From assembly GCF_001428895.1 (NCBI RefSeq), contig NZ_LMJA01000028.1, positions 129,972 through 193,971 on the forward strand: DNA of 64,000 bases, written 5' to 3'. Under the pieces are notes generated by a model. That model saw only the letters and a program-made list of their open reading frames with translations. It had not been told where the DNA came from and ran no database searches. This DNA comes from Mycobacterium sp. Root265 (GTDB lineage: Bacteria > Actinomycetota > Actinomycetes > Mycobacteriales > Mycobacteriaceae). This document shows, piece by piece, positions 1-8,896 of the stretch (positions are counted from its first letter, which is position 1; each line of letters begins with the position of its first letter). A program made the position numbers and the translations under genes.

Positions 1-63
1 ACGCCCGCCACGCCGGCCGCCAATCCGCCCGCCGCTGCACCCGAAAACCCCCTCCAGCAATAG
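1..63 (+). CDS. C-terminal end of a probable PspA / 35 kDa antigen (partial)
   Basis: The first 20 codons are open in one frame and end in TAG at 61-63. The visible tail is rich in Pro, Ala, Asn and Gln, as expected of a disordered C-terminus. It lies directly upstream of pspM on the same strand. In mycobacteria the gene before pspM is pspA (35 kDa antigen), a coiled-coil envelope-stress protein with a low-complexity C-terminal tail. The identity is inferred from position only; no PspA domain is inside the window. Confidence 0.55.
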   Translation, partial: TPATPAANPPAAAPENPLQQ

Positions 64-71
64 GTTTGGAC

Positions 72-896
72 ATGGCGACGAATCCGAGAGCAGGGCGCCC
101 GCGCGGCTGGCGAGCGCTGGCCGAGCGTGGCGTGCAGGGCGGTATCGACACCGCTGCCGAGTTCTCCGGTGTGCTCGCCCAGAAGCTCGCCGCCCTGGCC
201 GATCCGCGCGCCAAGTTGCTGCGCAAGCGCCGGTGGGCGCTGCGGCTGGCAGTGTTCTTCGGTGTCAGCAGCCTGTTCTGGATCCTGGTCACCGCGGTGC
301 TGGCGTCCTGGAGCACCCCGGTCTGGGCACTCATCGTCACCGGCGTGATCGCCGCCGGCGCCGCCTTTCCGGCGACGCTGCTGTTCCTGCGCTACCGCTG
401 GCTGCGCGCCGAACCACTGCCGGTCGGGCCGACGGCCCGCCGGATGCCGCCCTTCGGGTCGGCGGCCCGTAAACCGATGGCCGCCCTGGCGTCCTCGGAA
501 CGGGGCCTGTTCTCGCTGCTGGGTGTGCTCGAACGCGGCCGGCTGCTGCCCGCCGCGGAACTGCGCGAGATCGCGGACACGGCCGGGCAGACGGCCGCCA
601 CCATGGCGGTGACCGCCAACGAGGTGGTCGCGATGGAGCGGGCGGCCGCGGCGTCCCCGCAGTCGCGGGCCCATCTGACACCCACCATCCAGGCGTTCAC
701 CGTGCAGCTGCACCAGGGCGCCCGCCAGTACGACGAAATGGTCACCGCTGCAGCGCAGTTGGTGTCCTCGGTGAATGCGGGTGCGAACAATCCGCTGGCC
801 GGCCGGCGCTACCGCGACGAGCTCGTCAATGCGACCGATCGGCTGCAGGGCTGGGCGCAGGCCTACAGCGAGTTGGGACAGCTGCGCGGCGCCTAG
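72..896 (+). CDS. pspM: PspM-like envelope stress membrane protein
   Basis: A 274-aa protein with two adjacent hydrophobic segments at about residues 58-80 and 85-108, preceded by a basic stretch (RKRR) and followed by a helical, Ala-rich C-terminal region. Size, topology and position after the probable pspA tail match PspM (Rv2743c type), a membrane partner of PspA in the mycobacterial phage-shock system, which links envelope damage to the ClgR regulator. ATG at 72 is chosen over an in-frame TTG at 66, although neither has a strong ribosome site. The gene sits 8 bases after the upstream stop, so it is probably cotranscribed with it. Function is by homology and context. Confidence 0.75.
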   Translation: MATNPRAGRPRGWRALAERGVQGGIDTAAEFSGVLAQKLAALADPRAKLLRKRRWALRLAVFFGVSSLFWILVTAVLASWSTPVWALIVTGVIAAGAAFPATLLFLRYRWLRAEPLPVGPTARRMPPFGSAARKPMAALASSERGLFSLLGVLERGRLLPAAELREIADTAGQTAATMAVTANEVVAMERAAAASPQSRAHLTPTIQAFTVQLHQGARQYDEMVTAAAQLVSSVNAGANNPLAGRRYRDELVNATDRLQGWAQAYSELGQLRGA

Positions 897-899
897 ACG

Positions 900-1310
900 T
901 CAGATGTCGTGGGTGCCCAGCTCCGCGGAATCCGGGCGGGGCCCGAACCGATCGATATAGGACTGGTGCTTGGCGGCGTCGCGCTTGCGGGCCAGCGCGT
1001 CGACCAGCGACGGGTCCAGGCCGTGCACCCGCAACATGTGCCGGCGCCAGATCTTGTTCAGCGCATGCGAGAAGTAGACGAACGGGATCAGGATCGGCAC
1101 CGTCATGCTCAGGTGCACGTAGAGCGTCGTCGGGATCAGCCAGAACGGCGCGAGGATCAGCACCGCCGGGATCAGCACCCGCAGCATCAGCCGCCGGGTG
1201 GCTCCCGGCCCGGCCAGGTCGTTGCGCACCCAATCCAGCATCGAATCGGGCAGCCGCTTACCCAGGCAGTAGCCGACCAGCTGGAAGAAGCTGGGTTTGG
1301 TCCTGCTCAC
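900..1310 (-). CDS. DUF5313 membrane protein
   Basis: A 136-aa protein with two closely spaced hydrophobic helices in the middle (about residues 45-83, around LIPAVLILAPFWLIP and MTVPILIPFVYFSHALN), a basic region after them, and the family-like phrase LPDSMLDWVRNDLAGPGATRR before them. This pattern belongs to the mycobacterial DUF5313 family; its role is not known. The chosen start is GTG at 1310, whose GTGA overlaps the stop of the epoxide hydrolase gene, so the two are probably translationally coupled. The stop at 900 lies 3 bases beyond the convergent pspM stop. Confidence 0.7.
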   Translation of the reverse strand: MSRTKPSFFQLVGYCLGKRLPDSMLDWVRNDLAGPGATRRLMLRVLIPAVLILAPFWLIPTTLYVHLSMTVPILIPFVYFSHALNKIWRRHMLRVHGLDPSLVDALARKRDAAKHQSYIDRFGPRPDSAELGTHDI

Positions 1311-1750
1311 AGCGTGGGGCGCAGCGACGGGATGACCGCTCCCACCAGACCTCGCACGATCGCCTTGGCGAAGTCGAACTGGTCGAAGTAGTCGCGCCAC
1401 AGCGTGATGCGGCCGTCGTGCACCTCGAACACCCCGCACACCCAGAACTGCAGGCGGACCGGGCCGAACGCGAGCACGTCGGTGCGCTCATTGAGGACCA
1501 CGGCGCCGTCGGCGGCGGTGCGGTGGATCGCCACGTCGAAGGCGAAGCCCGGCCGGTCGAGCGACTTGAACACCTTGAGGGTGCGCTGCCTGCCCCGGAT
1601 GGTCGGGAATCCGACGTTCTGATAGACGAGGTTCTCGTCGATTAGTTCGCCGGCGGTATCCAGATCGGGTCCGCGCAGCGAGAACAGAAACTTCTCCACC
1701 GTCGCGATGTTGTCGGCTTCGGTGCTGGTGGGCGATACCTGGTCGGTCAT
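1307..1750 (-). CDS. ephG: Limonene-1,2-epoxide hydrolase family protein (EphG-like)
   Basis: A 147-aa protein of the small cone-fold epoxide hydrolase family, which adds water to an epoxide in one step without a covalent intermediate. The family's active-site elements are visible: a Tyr/Asn pair in YQNVG, an Arg/Asp pair in NERTDVL and a later Asp in WRDYFD. Length and position before the glycosyltransferase/DUF3046 genes match M. tuberculosis EphG (Rv2740), reported to act on lipid- or sterol-type epoxides. The substrate here is not known. It is divergent from the glycosyltransferase gene and overlaps the downstream DUF5313 gene by 4 bases. Confidence 0.78.
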   Translation of the reverse strand: MTDQVSPTSTEADNIATVEKFLFSLRGPDLDTAGELIDENLVYQNVGFPTIRGRQRTLKVFKSLDRPGFAFDVAIHRTAADGAVVLNERTDVLAFGPVRLQFWVCGVFEVHDGRITLWRDYFDQFDFAKAIVRGLVGAVIPSLRPTL

Positions 1751-1809
1751 ACCCCACAGGGTAGAGCGTTCGGGCTGTGGCAGGGTGAGCGCGTGCGGGT
1801 CGCCTTCTC

Positions 1810-2982
1810 ATGAAAATCGCGGTGGTCGCCGGGCCCGATCCCGGACATGCGTTCCCGGCGATCGCGCTGTGCCTGAAATTCCTGGCGGCCGGCGATACCG
1901 CGACGCTGCTGACCGGCCGGAAGTGGCTCGATACCGCCCGGGCGGCCGGCGTGGACGCGGTTCTGCTCGAGGGTCTCGACCTCGAGGTCGGCGATGACGA
2001 CGGCGATGCCGGGGCCAAGATCCATCAGCGGGCCGCCCGGATGGCGGTCCTGAACGTACCCGTGATCCAAGCGCTGGCAGTCGATCTCGTGTGCTCCGAT
2101 GTGATCACCGCCTGTGGCGGGATGACCGCCGAACTGCTCGGCCTGCCGTGGATCGAGGTCGTCCCGCACCCGCTGTACCTGCCGTCGAAGGGATTGCCCC
2201 CGCTGGGCAGCGGGCTGGCGCCGGGCGTCGGCCTGCGTGGCCGGGCCCGCGACGCGGTGATGCGGGCACTCACCGCACGTTCCATCCGGGCCGGAGACCG
2301 GGACCGGGCCGCGGCGCGCCTGAGCATCGGGTTGCCCGCGCGGGATCCGGGACCGCTGCGGCGGCTGATCGCGACTCTGCCCGCACTCGAGGTGCCCCGA
2401 CCGGACTGGCCGGCCGAGGCCGTCGTCGTCGGGCCGCTGCACTTCGAGCCCACCGAAGCGGTGCTGACACCCCCACCCGGGCCGGGGCCGCTGGTGGTGG
2501 TGGCGCCGTCGACGGCGAGCACCGGTACCACCGGCCTGGCCGAACTGGCGCTGACGGCGCTGGGGCCCGGGCGGGGATTGCCCGCCGGGTTGCGGGTGGC
2601 GGTGTCGCGGCTGGCCGGTGCGCACATGGAGGTGCCGCACTGGGCGGTCGTCGGCCTCGGGCGTCAGGACGAACTGCTGGACAAGGCGGATGTGCTGGTG
2701 TGCGGGGGAGGCCACGGCATCGTGGCCAAATCACTGCTGCACGGTGTGCCACTGGTGACGGTGCCCGGCGGGGGCGATCAATGGGAGATCGCCAATCGCG
2801 TTGTGCGGCAAGGAAGTGGAAGGCTGATCCGGCCGTTGACGGCCGAGGCGCTGACCGCCGCGGTGGGCGCGGTGCTGGCGGACCCGGCCTATCGCGCCGC
2901 CGCCGGCCGGGCCAGGGCCGGCGCGGGCGAGGTGGCCGATCCGGTACGGGTGTGCCATGACGCGCCGGCGGCGACTCGGTAG
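1810..2982 (+). CDS. GT-B fold glycosyltransferase (UGT-like)
   Basis: A 390-aa protein with the two-lobed layout of UDP-glycosyltransferases. The N-terminus has a beta-strand and a PGHAFPA loop; the C-terminal lobe carries GGGHGIVAKSLLHGVPLV followed by a GGGDQWEIANR stretch, the donor-binding signature region. It would transfer a sugar to a small or lipid acceptor; neither substrate can be read from the sequence. The M. tuberculosis positional counterpart is Rv2739c. The ATG at 1810 overlaps the stop of a six-codon GTG mini-ORF (1793-1813) that has an AGGGTGA ribosome site, so start choice or coupling deserves a check. DUF3046 follows 9 bases later on the same strand. Confidence 0.75.
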   Translation: MKIAVVAGPDPGHAFPAIALCLKFLAAGDTATLLTGRKWLDTARAAGVDAVLLEGLDLEVGDDDGDAGAKIHQRAARMAVLNVPVIQALAVDLVCSDVITACGGMTAELLGLPWIEVVPHPLYLPSKGLPPLGSGLAPGVGLRGRARDAVMRALTARSIRAGDRDRAAARLSIGLPARDPGPLRRLIATLPALEVPRPDWPAEAVVVGPLHFEPTEAVLTPPPGPGPLVVVAPSTASTGTTGLAELALTALGPGRGLPAGLRVAVSRLAGAHMEVPHWAVVGLGRQDELLDKADVLVCGGGHGIVAKSLLHGVPLVTVPGGGDQWEIANRVVRQGSGRLIRPLTAEALTAAVGAVLADPAYRAAAGRARAGAGEVADPVRVCHDAPAATR

Positions 2983-2991
2983 GTTGTCGGC

Positions 2992-3186
2992 GTGCGCATC
3001 ACCGAGTTCAACGAACGCGTCACCGGTCTGTTCGGTGCCGCCTACGGGGCGTCGGTGCTCGTCGATCACGTGCTGAGCGTGCTGGACGGGCGCACCGCCG
3101 CCCAGGCCATCGAGGCCGGGGTCGAGCCACGGACCGTGTGGCGGGCATTGTGTGCAGACTTCGATGTTCCGCGCGACGAGTGGTGA
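2992..3186 (+). CDS. DUF3046 small protein
   Basis: A 64-aa soluble acidic protein starting with GTG at 2992. The composition and the C-terminal WRALCADFDVP phrase match the actinobacterial DUF3046 family (Rv2738c type), usually encoded directly before recA. Function is not known. Here its normal partner recA is about 14 kb away because the hydrogenase locus lies between them on the opposite strand. Its stop is 1 base from the convergent DUF6390 stop. Confidence 0.8.
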   Translation: MRITEFNERVTGLFGAAYGASVLVDHVLSVLDGRTAAQAIEAGVEPRTVWRALCADFDVPRDEW

Positions 3187-3187
3187 G

Positions 3188-3925
3188 TCATCCGGACCCG
3201 ATGATCGTGTTCACCAGATCCAGCGTCGACTGCGTGGCCGCCGTCAGCGCCCGGCGGCCGGAGTCGTCGAGTGTGCCGCACACCCAGTCCCAATGGGCGG
3301 TGACGATGTCACCGGGCTCGGGTGCCCCCGATAGCGATGTACCGTCCCTCGTCCACCGCACCCGTTCGGGACGCGCGCTGTCCAGAGCCAGCCTGCCCGC
3401 ACCGTAACCGACGGGTCGTGAGCTGATCGTCACGTGCTCACCCGCGATGGATTCGACCGTTCCCCAGCGGATACGGCAGTTCTGCATGACGCGAAGGGGG
3501 ATCACCGGGTCACGGTCCAGGAACCGCACCCACGGGTAGACGGCGAAAACGTGAAAGCTGTGGTGCGCCAGCACACCGCGCTGATCGGTCAGGTCCGGCA
3601 GCAGCCCGGTGACCTGGCCACCGAAGGCGATGCGCAGTCGGCGCAACAGTCCGTCGGGATCGACCCGGAGCAGCAGGTCGCTTCCCACCCAGTAGCTGCG
3701 GACGACGTCCTCGTCGAGTGGGTCATCGCATCCCGCGGCGTCGGCGATGGCCCGCAGGTACGGCCAGACGCCATCGAAGCCCGTCGCGTGCGCGCTGATG
3801 GCGGCGGCGTCGTCGGCGCGCAGCAGCACCGCCGGATCTGTGGGGCCGCAGTAGCCGAGTTCGTTCGGTGGGTAGGCATACCGCGCGAACAACGCGTGTC
3901 CGGCCGGCACCTGAGTGGTGGTCAT
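3188..3925 (-). CDS. DUF6390 family protein, hydrogenase-locus associated
   Basis: A 245-aa protein with no signal peptide or membrane segment. The N-terminal LFARYAYPPNELGYCGP and the FHVFAVYPWVRFL stretch are the recognisable parts; I know the first as typical of DUF6390, a family found in actinobacterial hydrogenase clusters. No biochemical role is established. It follows hypE with no spacing (hypE stops at 3926, this gene starts at 3925), so it is the last gene of the hydrogenase operon and probably serves maturation or electron transfer rather than general metabolism. That role is inference from position. Confidence 0.72.
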   Translation of the reverse strand: MTTTQVPAGHALFARYAYPPNELGYCGPTDPAVLLRADDAAAISAHATGFDGVWPYLRAIADAAGCDDPLDEDVVRSYWVGSDLLLRVDPDGLLRRLRIAFGGQVTGLLPDLTDQRGVLAHHSFHVFAVYPWVRFLDRDPVIPLRVMQNCRIRWGTVESIAGEHVTISSRPVGYGAGRLALDSARPERVRWTRDGTSLSGAPEPGDIVTAHWDWVCGTLDDSGRRALTAATQSTLDLVNTIIGSG

Positions 3926-4987
3926 TCAGCAGATCCTGGGCAGTTGCTCACCGACCGGCAGGTCCACCACCCTGGTGCCGCCGAGCGCGGTCCGCGCGAC
4001 CACGATGCCCGGATGCTCGGGCACGCAGCGGCCTATCACCGCGGCACGTGCGCCGAGCGGATGGTCGCGCATTGCGGCCAGCACCCGATCGGCATCGCCG
4101 GGCGGCACGAACGCCAGCAACTTGCCCTCATTGGCCACCTGCAGCGGATCCAGGCCGAGCAACCCGCAGGCGTCGCGTACGTCAGCCGGGATCGGGAAGG
4201 TGCGCTCATCGAGTGCGACGCCCACCTGCGCGGCCTTCGCGATTTCGTTCAGCGTCGAGGCCACCCCGCCGCGTGTCGGATCACGCAGGACGTGCAGGTC
4301 CGCGCCGGTGTCCAGCATGGTCGCCACCAGACCGTGCAGGGGCGCGGTGTCGCTGGTCACGGTGGTCGCGAACGCCAGCCCTTCGCGGCAGCTCATCACC
4401 GCTATCCCGTGCACGCCGATATCGCCGCTGATGATCACCACGTCATCGGGCGCCGCGCGCTGCGGACGGATATCGGCGCGGTCGTCGACGATGCCGATCC
4501 CGGCAGTGTTGATGAACACGCCATCACCGTGGCCGGAGTCGACGACCTTGGTGTCACCGGTCACCAGTTTCACGCCGGCCGCCAGCGCGGCGGTACCGAG
4601 CGCGTGCGCCACGTGGGCGATGTCCTGCAGGGCGGTGCCCTCCTCCAGGATGAACGCCGTCGACAGGACCAGCGGGCGCGCGCCCGCCATGGCGAGATCG
4701 TTCACGGTCCCGTTGACCGCCAGGTCCCCGATGCTTCCACCGGGAAACGTCAGCGGCTTGACGACAAACGAGTCGGTGGAGAATGCCAGCCGGGTACCGC
4801 CGACCTCGATCACCGCCGCGTCACCCATCGCGGCGTCGGCGGCGGTTCCGAAGGCCGGCAGGAACAGGTGCTCGATCAACTCGGCCGACATCGCTCCGCC
4901 GCCACCGTGCCCCATGACGATGTTCGGTGCGTCGCGCAGCGGTGCCGGGCACACCCACGACTCGAGGTCGATGGACAGGTCAGGCAT
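3926..4987 (-). CDS. hypE: Hydrogenase maturation protein HypE
   Basis: HypE (353 aa) dehydrates the carbamoyl group that HypF places on its C-terminal Cys, giving the thiocyanate that becomes the CN ligands of the NiFe site. The invariant C-terminal PRIC is present, ending in the acceptor Cys. The N-terminal half has the PurM/AIRS-type fold: a GHGGGG motif near residue 27 and ATP-binding features such as GDTKVV and DPTRGG. Length is normal for the family. It overlaps the end of hypD by 8 bases and is followed at once by the DUF6390 gene. Confidence 0.95.
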   Translation of the reverse strand: MPDLSIDLESWVCPAPLRDAPNIVMGHGGGGAMSAELIEHLFLPAFGTAADAAMGDAAVIEVGGTRLAFSTDSFVVKPLTFPGGSIGDLAVNGTVNDLAMAGARPLVLSTAFILEEGTALQDIAHVAHALGTAALAAGVKLVTGDTKVVDSGHGDGVFINTAGIGIVDDRADIRPQRAAPDDVVIISGDIGVHGIAVMSCREGLAFATTVTSDTAPLHGLVATMLDTGADLHVLRDPTRGGVASTLNEIAKAAQVGVALDERTFPIPADVRDACGLLGLDPLQVANEGKLLAFVPPGDADRVLAAMRDHPLGARAAVIGRCVPEHPGIVVARTALGGTRVVDLPVGEQLPRIC

Positions 4988-6080
4988 GGGTCACCTCGAG
5001 TCGCCGGTACAGGTAGTACGCGGCACAGGCCCCTTCGGACGAGACCATCGTCGCGCCCAGGGGATTACGCGGGGTGCATTCGCGGCCGAAGGCTGCGCAC
5101 TCATGCGGTTTGATGAGGCCCTGTAACACCTTGCCGGACTGGCAGATCGCCGACTCGGCAGTGTGGATTCCGGTGACCGAGAACCGGTGCTCGGCATCGA
5201 AATCCCGGTAGGCGGGCGCCAGGCGCCAACCGCTGCGCGGAATCATGCCGATTCCGCGCCACGTGCGGTCGGTGACCTCGAAGACGTCTGCCAGCATTGC
5301 CTGGGCGGCGACATTGCCCTGGGACTGCACCGCGCGCGGATAGGCGTTCTCCAGTTCGTGGCGACCGGATTCCAGCTGGATCACCGTGCGCCGGATACCT
5401 TCCAGGATGTCCAGCGGCTCGAACCCGGTGACCACGATCGGGATCCGGTACTTCTCGGTGAGCGCCGGGTACTCGCCGGTGCCCATCACGCAGCAGACGT
5501 GCCCGGCCGCGAGAAACGCCTGCACCCTGCACGTCGGCGATTCCATGATGGCGGCGATGGCGGGGGGAACCAGCACATGTGACACCAGTAGCGAGAAGTT
5601 TCTGATGCCGAGCCGATCGGCCTGGTACACCGTCATGGCGTTGGCGGGTGCAGTGGTCTCGAATCCGATACCGAAGAACACCACCTGCCGATCGGGGTTC
5701 TCGCGGGCGACGGTCAGCGCGTCCAGCGGGGAGTACACCACCCGGACGTCACCGCCCTCGCTCTTCACTCGGAACAAATCCTTTGCGCTGCCCGGTACCC
5801 GCAGCATGTCGCCGAATGAGCAGAAGATCACCTCGGGCCGGGCGGCGATCTCCAGCGCCTTGTCGATCATCTCCAGCGGAGTCACGCACACCGGGCAGCC
5901 GGGGCCGTGGATCATCTCGATCTCGTCGGGAAGCAGCTGGTCGATACCGTGTCGAATGATCGAATGTGTCTGCCCGCCACAGACTTCCATGATCGACCAG
6001 CGTCGGCTGGTGGCGGTGCGGATCTGCTCGACGAGCTTACCGGCCAGCTCGGGGTTGCTGAATTCATCCAGGTACTTCAT
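4980..6080 (-). CDS. hypD: Hydrogenase maturation protein HypD
   Basis: HypD (366 aa) is the iron-sulfur scaffold that with HypC assembles the Fe(CN)2CO unit. The conserved motifs are visible: [11 protein letters not shown] near the N-terminus, [10 protein letters not shown], a middle [10 protein letters not shown], and the C-terminal Cys cluster region ending around [13 protein letters not shown] that supports the 4Fe-4S cluster. Length is typical. Its ATG overlaps the stop of the second hypC by 4 bases, and its 3' end overlaps hypE, an order (hypC-hypD-hypE) seen in many hyp operons. Confidence 0.95.
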   Translation of the reverse strand: MKYLDEFSNPELAGKLVEQIRTATSRRWSIMEVCGGQTHSIIRHGIDQLLPDEIEMIHGPGCPVCVTPLEMIDKALEIAARPEVIFCSFGDMLRVPGSAKDLFRVKSEGGDVRVVYSPLDALTVARENPDRQVVFFGIGFETTAPANAMTVYQADRLGIRNFSLLVSHVLVPPAIAAIMESPTCRVQAFLAAGHVCCVMGTGEYPALTEKYRIPIVVTGFEPLDILEGIRRTVIQLESGRHELENAYPRAVQSQGNVAAQAMLADVFEVTDRTWRGIGMIPRSGWRLAPAYRDFDAEHRFSVTGIHTAESAICQSGKVLQGLIKPHECAAFGRECTPRNPLGATMVSSEGACAAYYLYRRLEVTHA

Positions 6081-6361
6081 GACGTCACTCCCGCCTGTCT
6101 TGCCGCGATCTCGAATCCGTCACCGAACTCCTCCTTGAGCACGCCGAGATGCTCGAATTCGGCCAGCGTCCTTTTCGCGGACTCCTCATCGAGGCGCTGG
6201 ATCGCAAATCCGACATGGACGACGACATACTCACCGACGGCCGCATCGGGGATGTACTGCAGGCACACGTCCTTCTGGATGCCGCCGAAATCGACAAGTG
6301 ACATCAGGGTGCCGTCCCGGTCGGCCAGACTCAGGATCTTTCCTGGAACCGCCAAACACAT
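6077..6361 (-). CDS. hypC: HypC/HybG-type maturation chaperone (copy next to hypD)
   Basis: A 94-aa protein beginning MCLAVPGKI. The essential Cys at position 2 binds the iron of the nascent cofactor and contacts the large subunit. The ATG at 6361 is set by this invariant N-terminus; upstream in-frame sequence is not part of the family. The protein is longer than the first HypC of the locus, with a C-terminal extension through residues 70-94 ([13 protein letters not shown]). Its direct coupling to hypD suggests it is the HypD partner, the other copy perhaps acting in delivery to the large subunit. That division of labour is inference. Confidence 0.92.
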   Translation of the reverse strand: MCLAVPGKILSLADRDGTLMSLVDFGGIQKDVCLQYIPDAAVGEYVVVHVGFAIQRLDEESAKRTLAEFEHLGVLKEEFGDGFEIAARQAGVTS

Positions 6362-6377
6362 GGGTGTCCTCCATCTC

Positions 6378-8660
6378 TCAAATCGAGTTCCCCACCAGCA
6401 GCTGACCGAGGGCGATACCGCCATCGTTCGGCGGCACGTGGCGATGCGTGATGGTGTCGAAACCTTTCGCGGCCAATGCATCCAGGGTGAGCCCCAGCAG
6501 GAGCGCGTTCTGGAACACACCTCCGGAGAGCGCGATGGTGGGTGAGGCGCCTGGTGTGCGCAGCGCCAGATCCACGATCAGGTCGGCGACCGACCGGTGG
6601 AACCGTGCGCCGATCATGCCGGCGGGGACACCGGCCCGGGTGTCGGCGACGACGGCGGCCAGCACCGGGGCCGGATCGATGACGACAGGGTGGCCTGCCG
6701 CGATCGAGAAGCGATAACTGGTTGTGTCGCAGTCGATACCGCGAGAAATTCCCTCGAGTTCGATCGCGGCCTGGGCCTCGTAGTCCACCACCTGGCGCAG
6801 CCCGACCAGGGCGGACACCGCATCGAACAGCCGGCCCATGCTGGAGGTCTGAACGCATCCGAGTCCGGTCTGCACCTGATGAGCGAGCACGTCGCGTTCG
6901 TCCTGCGGGCAGGCCCGCACCGGGGCCAGGTCGTGGTCCCAGGGCAGGCCTGCAGCCCACAGGTGCGTCATGGCCATCCGGTACGGGCGCAGCACGCTGA
7001 CATCACCGCCGGCCAGTGGCACGTATCGCAGCTGGGCCACCCGTCGGTAGCCCTTGTAATCGGCGAGGAGCACCTCGCCGCCCCAGATGGCGCCGTCTGG
7101 GCCGTAACCGGTTCCGTCGAAGGCGAATCCGAGTACCTGCGCGGTACCGTCCAGGCCGTGCTCGGCCATCACCGCCGCGATGTGGGCATGGTGGTGCTGA
7201 ACGGTCCGCACCGGCCGTCCCGCGGCGTGGCGGCGCGCCCACGCGGTCGACCGGTAGCCGGGATGCGCATCGGCCACCATGACTTCGGGAGTGACGCCGG
7301 TCAACGCCCGCAGATGGCGTTGCGCCGCATCGAATGCGTTCAGCGTCGCCAGATCGTCCATGTCGCCGATGTGCTGACTCAACCAGGCATATCTTCCCTC
7401 GGCGACGGCCAATGTGTTCTTCAGATCGGCCCCCACCGCCAGGGTCGGTGGAACGGAGACCGGCAGTGCCACCGGGAGTGGGGCGTAACCGCGGGAGCGG
7501 CGCAACGGTATCTGGAGCTCTCCCAGCACCCGGACCACCGAGTCGTCGCAGGGCACCAGGATCGACCGGTCGTGCGCCAGCCAGCCGTCGGCGAGCGGCG
7601 CGAGTCGGTTCACGGCATCGTCATCGGTGAAACAGATCGGCTCACCGCCCAGGTTTCCCGATGTCATCACCAGCACGGCGGGTCCCGGCTCGTCATCAGG
7701 CAGCCCGAACAACAGTGTATGCAGCGGTGTGTAGGCCAGCATCACGCCGAGGTCGGGGAGATATGGCGCCACGTTGTCGGCGACCGCGGCTGCGGGCCGG
7801 CGCGGCAGCAGCACTATCGGGCGTTGCGGACCGGTCAGTATCCGTTCGGCTGCAGTGTTTACGTCGACGATCGTGCGCCCGGCCGCCAGATCGGCGACCA
7901 TCACCGCGAACGGTTTGTCACCGCGGCGTTTTCGGGTACGCAGGTCGCCCACCGCCGAGCCGTTGGCCGCGTCGCAGGCGAGGTGATAGCCGCCGATACC
8001 CTTGACGGCGAGGATCCCGCCACGACGCAACAGCTTTCGCGCCTCCCGCAGACCCACCTCACCGTCTGCGCGATGACCGTCACCGTCGTGAAAGCTCAGC
8101 GTCGGTCCGCAGCCTGGGCAGCAGACCGGCTGGGCATGAAAACGACGGTCGCCGGGGTCGGCGTACTCTCGCGCGCATTCGGCACACATCGGGAACGCGG
8201 CCATGGTGGTCGCGGCGCGGTCGTAGGGCAGCGACGCGATGATGGTGAATCGCGGGCCGCAGTTGGTGCAGTTGACGAAGGCATGCCGGTACCGCCGGTC
8301 GGCGGGATCCCGTTGTTCGGCGGCGCAGTCGGTGCACATCGCCACATCGGGGGACACCAGGGTGCGGCCCCCGTCGGATCGGGACGTGTCCGCGATCGCG
8401 AAACCGGTACCCCCGCGCAGCGGAAGGTCCTGCGTCTGAAGCGTTTCGACGACGGCCAGCGGCGGCGGTCGGTCCCGCAGCCGGTCCAGGAACTCCCCGA
8501 TGTCGTCGGCGTCGCCTTCCACATCGATGACCGCCCCAGAACTGTCGTTGCACACCGATCCGGCCAGGCCCAGTGTGGCCGCGGTGGTGTAGACGAACGG
8601 CCGGAATCCGACGCCTTGGACCACGCCGTGCACGCAGACACGCAGCCGCCGGCGGGTCAT
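6378..8660 (-). CDS. hypF: Carbamoyltransferase HypF
   Basis: HypF (760 aa) makes carbamoyl-adenylate from carbamoyl phosphate and ATP and carbamoylates HypE, the first step of CN-ligand synthesis. All domains are in order: an N-terminal acylphosphatase domain (VVQGVGFRPFVY), two zinc-finger units with CxxC pairs (CTDC, CTNC, CAEC, CPGC) at about residues 108-185, a YrdC-like domain, and a Kae1-like C-terminal half with VQHHHAHIAAVM. Length is normal. Its start overlaps the stop of the upstream hypC by 4 bases; the second hypC follows 16 bases downstream. Confidence 0.96.
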   Translation of the reverse strand: MTRRRLRVCVHGVVQGVGFRPFVYTTAATLGLAGSVCNDSSGAVIDVEGDADDIGEFLDRLRDRPPPLAVVETLQTQDLPLRGGTGFAIADTSRSDGGRTLVSPDVAMCTDCAAEQRDPADRRYRHAFVNCTNCGPRFTIIASLPYDRAATTMAAFPMCAECAREYADPGDRRFHAQPVCCPGCGPTLSFHDGDGHRADGEVGLREARKLLRRGGILAVKGIGGYHLACDAANGSAVGDLRTRKRRGDKPFAVMVADLAAGRTIVDVNTAAERILTGPQRPIVLLPRRPAAAVADNVAPYLPDLGVMLAYTPLHTLLFGLPDDEPGPAVLVMTSGNLGGEPICFTDDDAVNRLAPLADGWLAHDRSILVPCDDSVVRVLGELQIPLRRSRGYAPLPVALPVSVPPTLAVGADLKNTLAVAEGRYAWLSQHIGDMDDLATLNAFDAAQRHLRALTGVTPEVMVADAHPGYRSTAWARRHAAGRPVRTVQHHHAHIAAVMAEHGLDGTAQVLGFAFDGTGYGPDGAIWGGEVLLADYKGYRRVAQLRYVPLAGGDVSVLRPYRMAMTHLWAAGLPWDHDLAPVRACPQDERDVLAHQVQTGLGCVQTSSMGRLFDAVSALVGLRQVVDYEAQAAIELEGISRGIDCDTTSYRFSIAAGHPVVIDPAPVLAAVVADTRAGVPAGMIGARFHRSVADLIVDLALRTPGASPTIALSGGVFQNALLLGLTLDALAAKGFDTITHRHVPPNDGGIALGQLLVGNSI

Positions 8661-8893
8661 TCGCCGCTGCCCATCAGTTTCAGGCCGTGCAGCGCCGCGG
8701 CAGCCCCTGCCGCGTCGGTCTTCTCGAGCACGAAGCCCATGTGGATGATCACCCAGTCGCCGGGACCGAAGGTTTCCCCGGGCAGCATGCCGATGTTCAC
8801 CTTGCGCGCCTCACCGGCCACGTCGACGAGTGCAAGCTGATCGCCGTAGCCGTCGAGCATCCCGATGACTCGACCCGGTATCCCCAGACACAT
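8657..8893 (-). CDS. hypC: HypC-type maturation chaperone (copy before hypF)
   Basis: A 78-aa protein starting MCLGIPGRVIG with the essential Cys2, followed by the usual small beta-barrel sequence and the GDWVIIHMGFVLEK strand. It lacks the C-terminal extension of the other HypC in this locus. It lies between the maturation protease (3-base gap) and hypF (4-base overlap). Two HypC paralogues in one operon suggest separate jobs, for example one with HypD and one with the large subunit, as reported for HypC/HybG pairs elsewhere. Which does which cannot be read here. Confidence 0.93.
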   Translation of the reverse strand: MCLGIPGRVIGMLDGYGDQLALVDVAGEARKVNIGMLPGETFGPGDWVIIHMGFVLEKTDAAGAAAALHGLKLMGSGE

Positions 8894-8896
8894 CGT

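Noticed and set aside
3434-5113. 559-aa plus-strand open frame opposite DUF6390, hypE and hypD
   Set aside because: It is antisense to three clear hydrogenase genes, has no recognisable domain, and arises from high GC third positions.
6597-8840. 747-aa plus-strand open frame opposite hypF
   Set aside because: It lies antisense to HypF, which has all family motifs; the sequence is compositionally biased and shows no domain.
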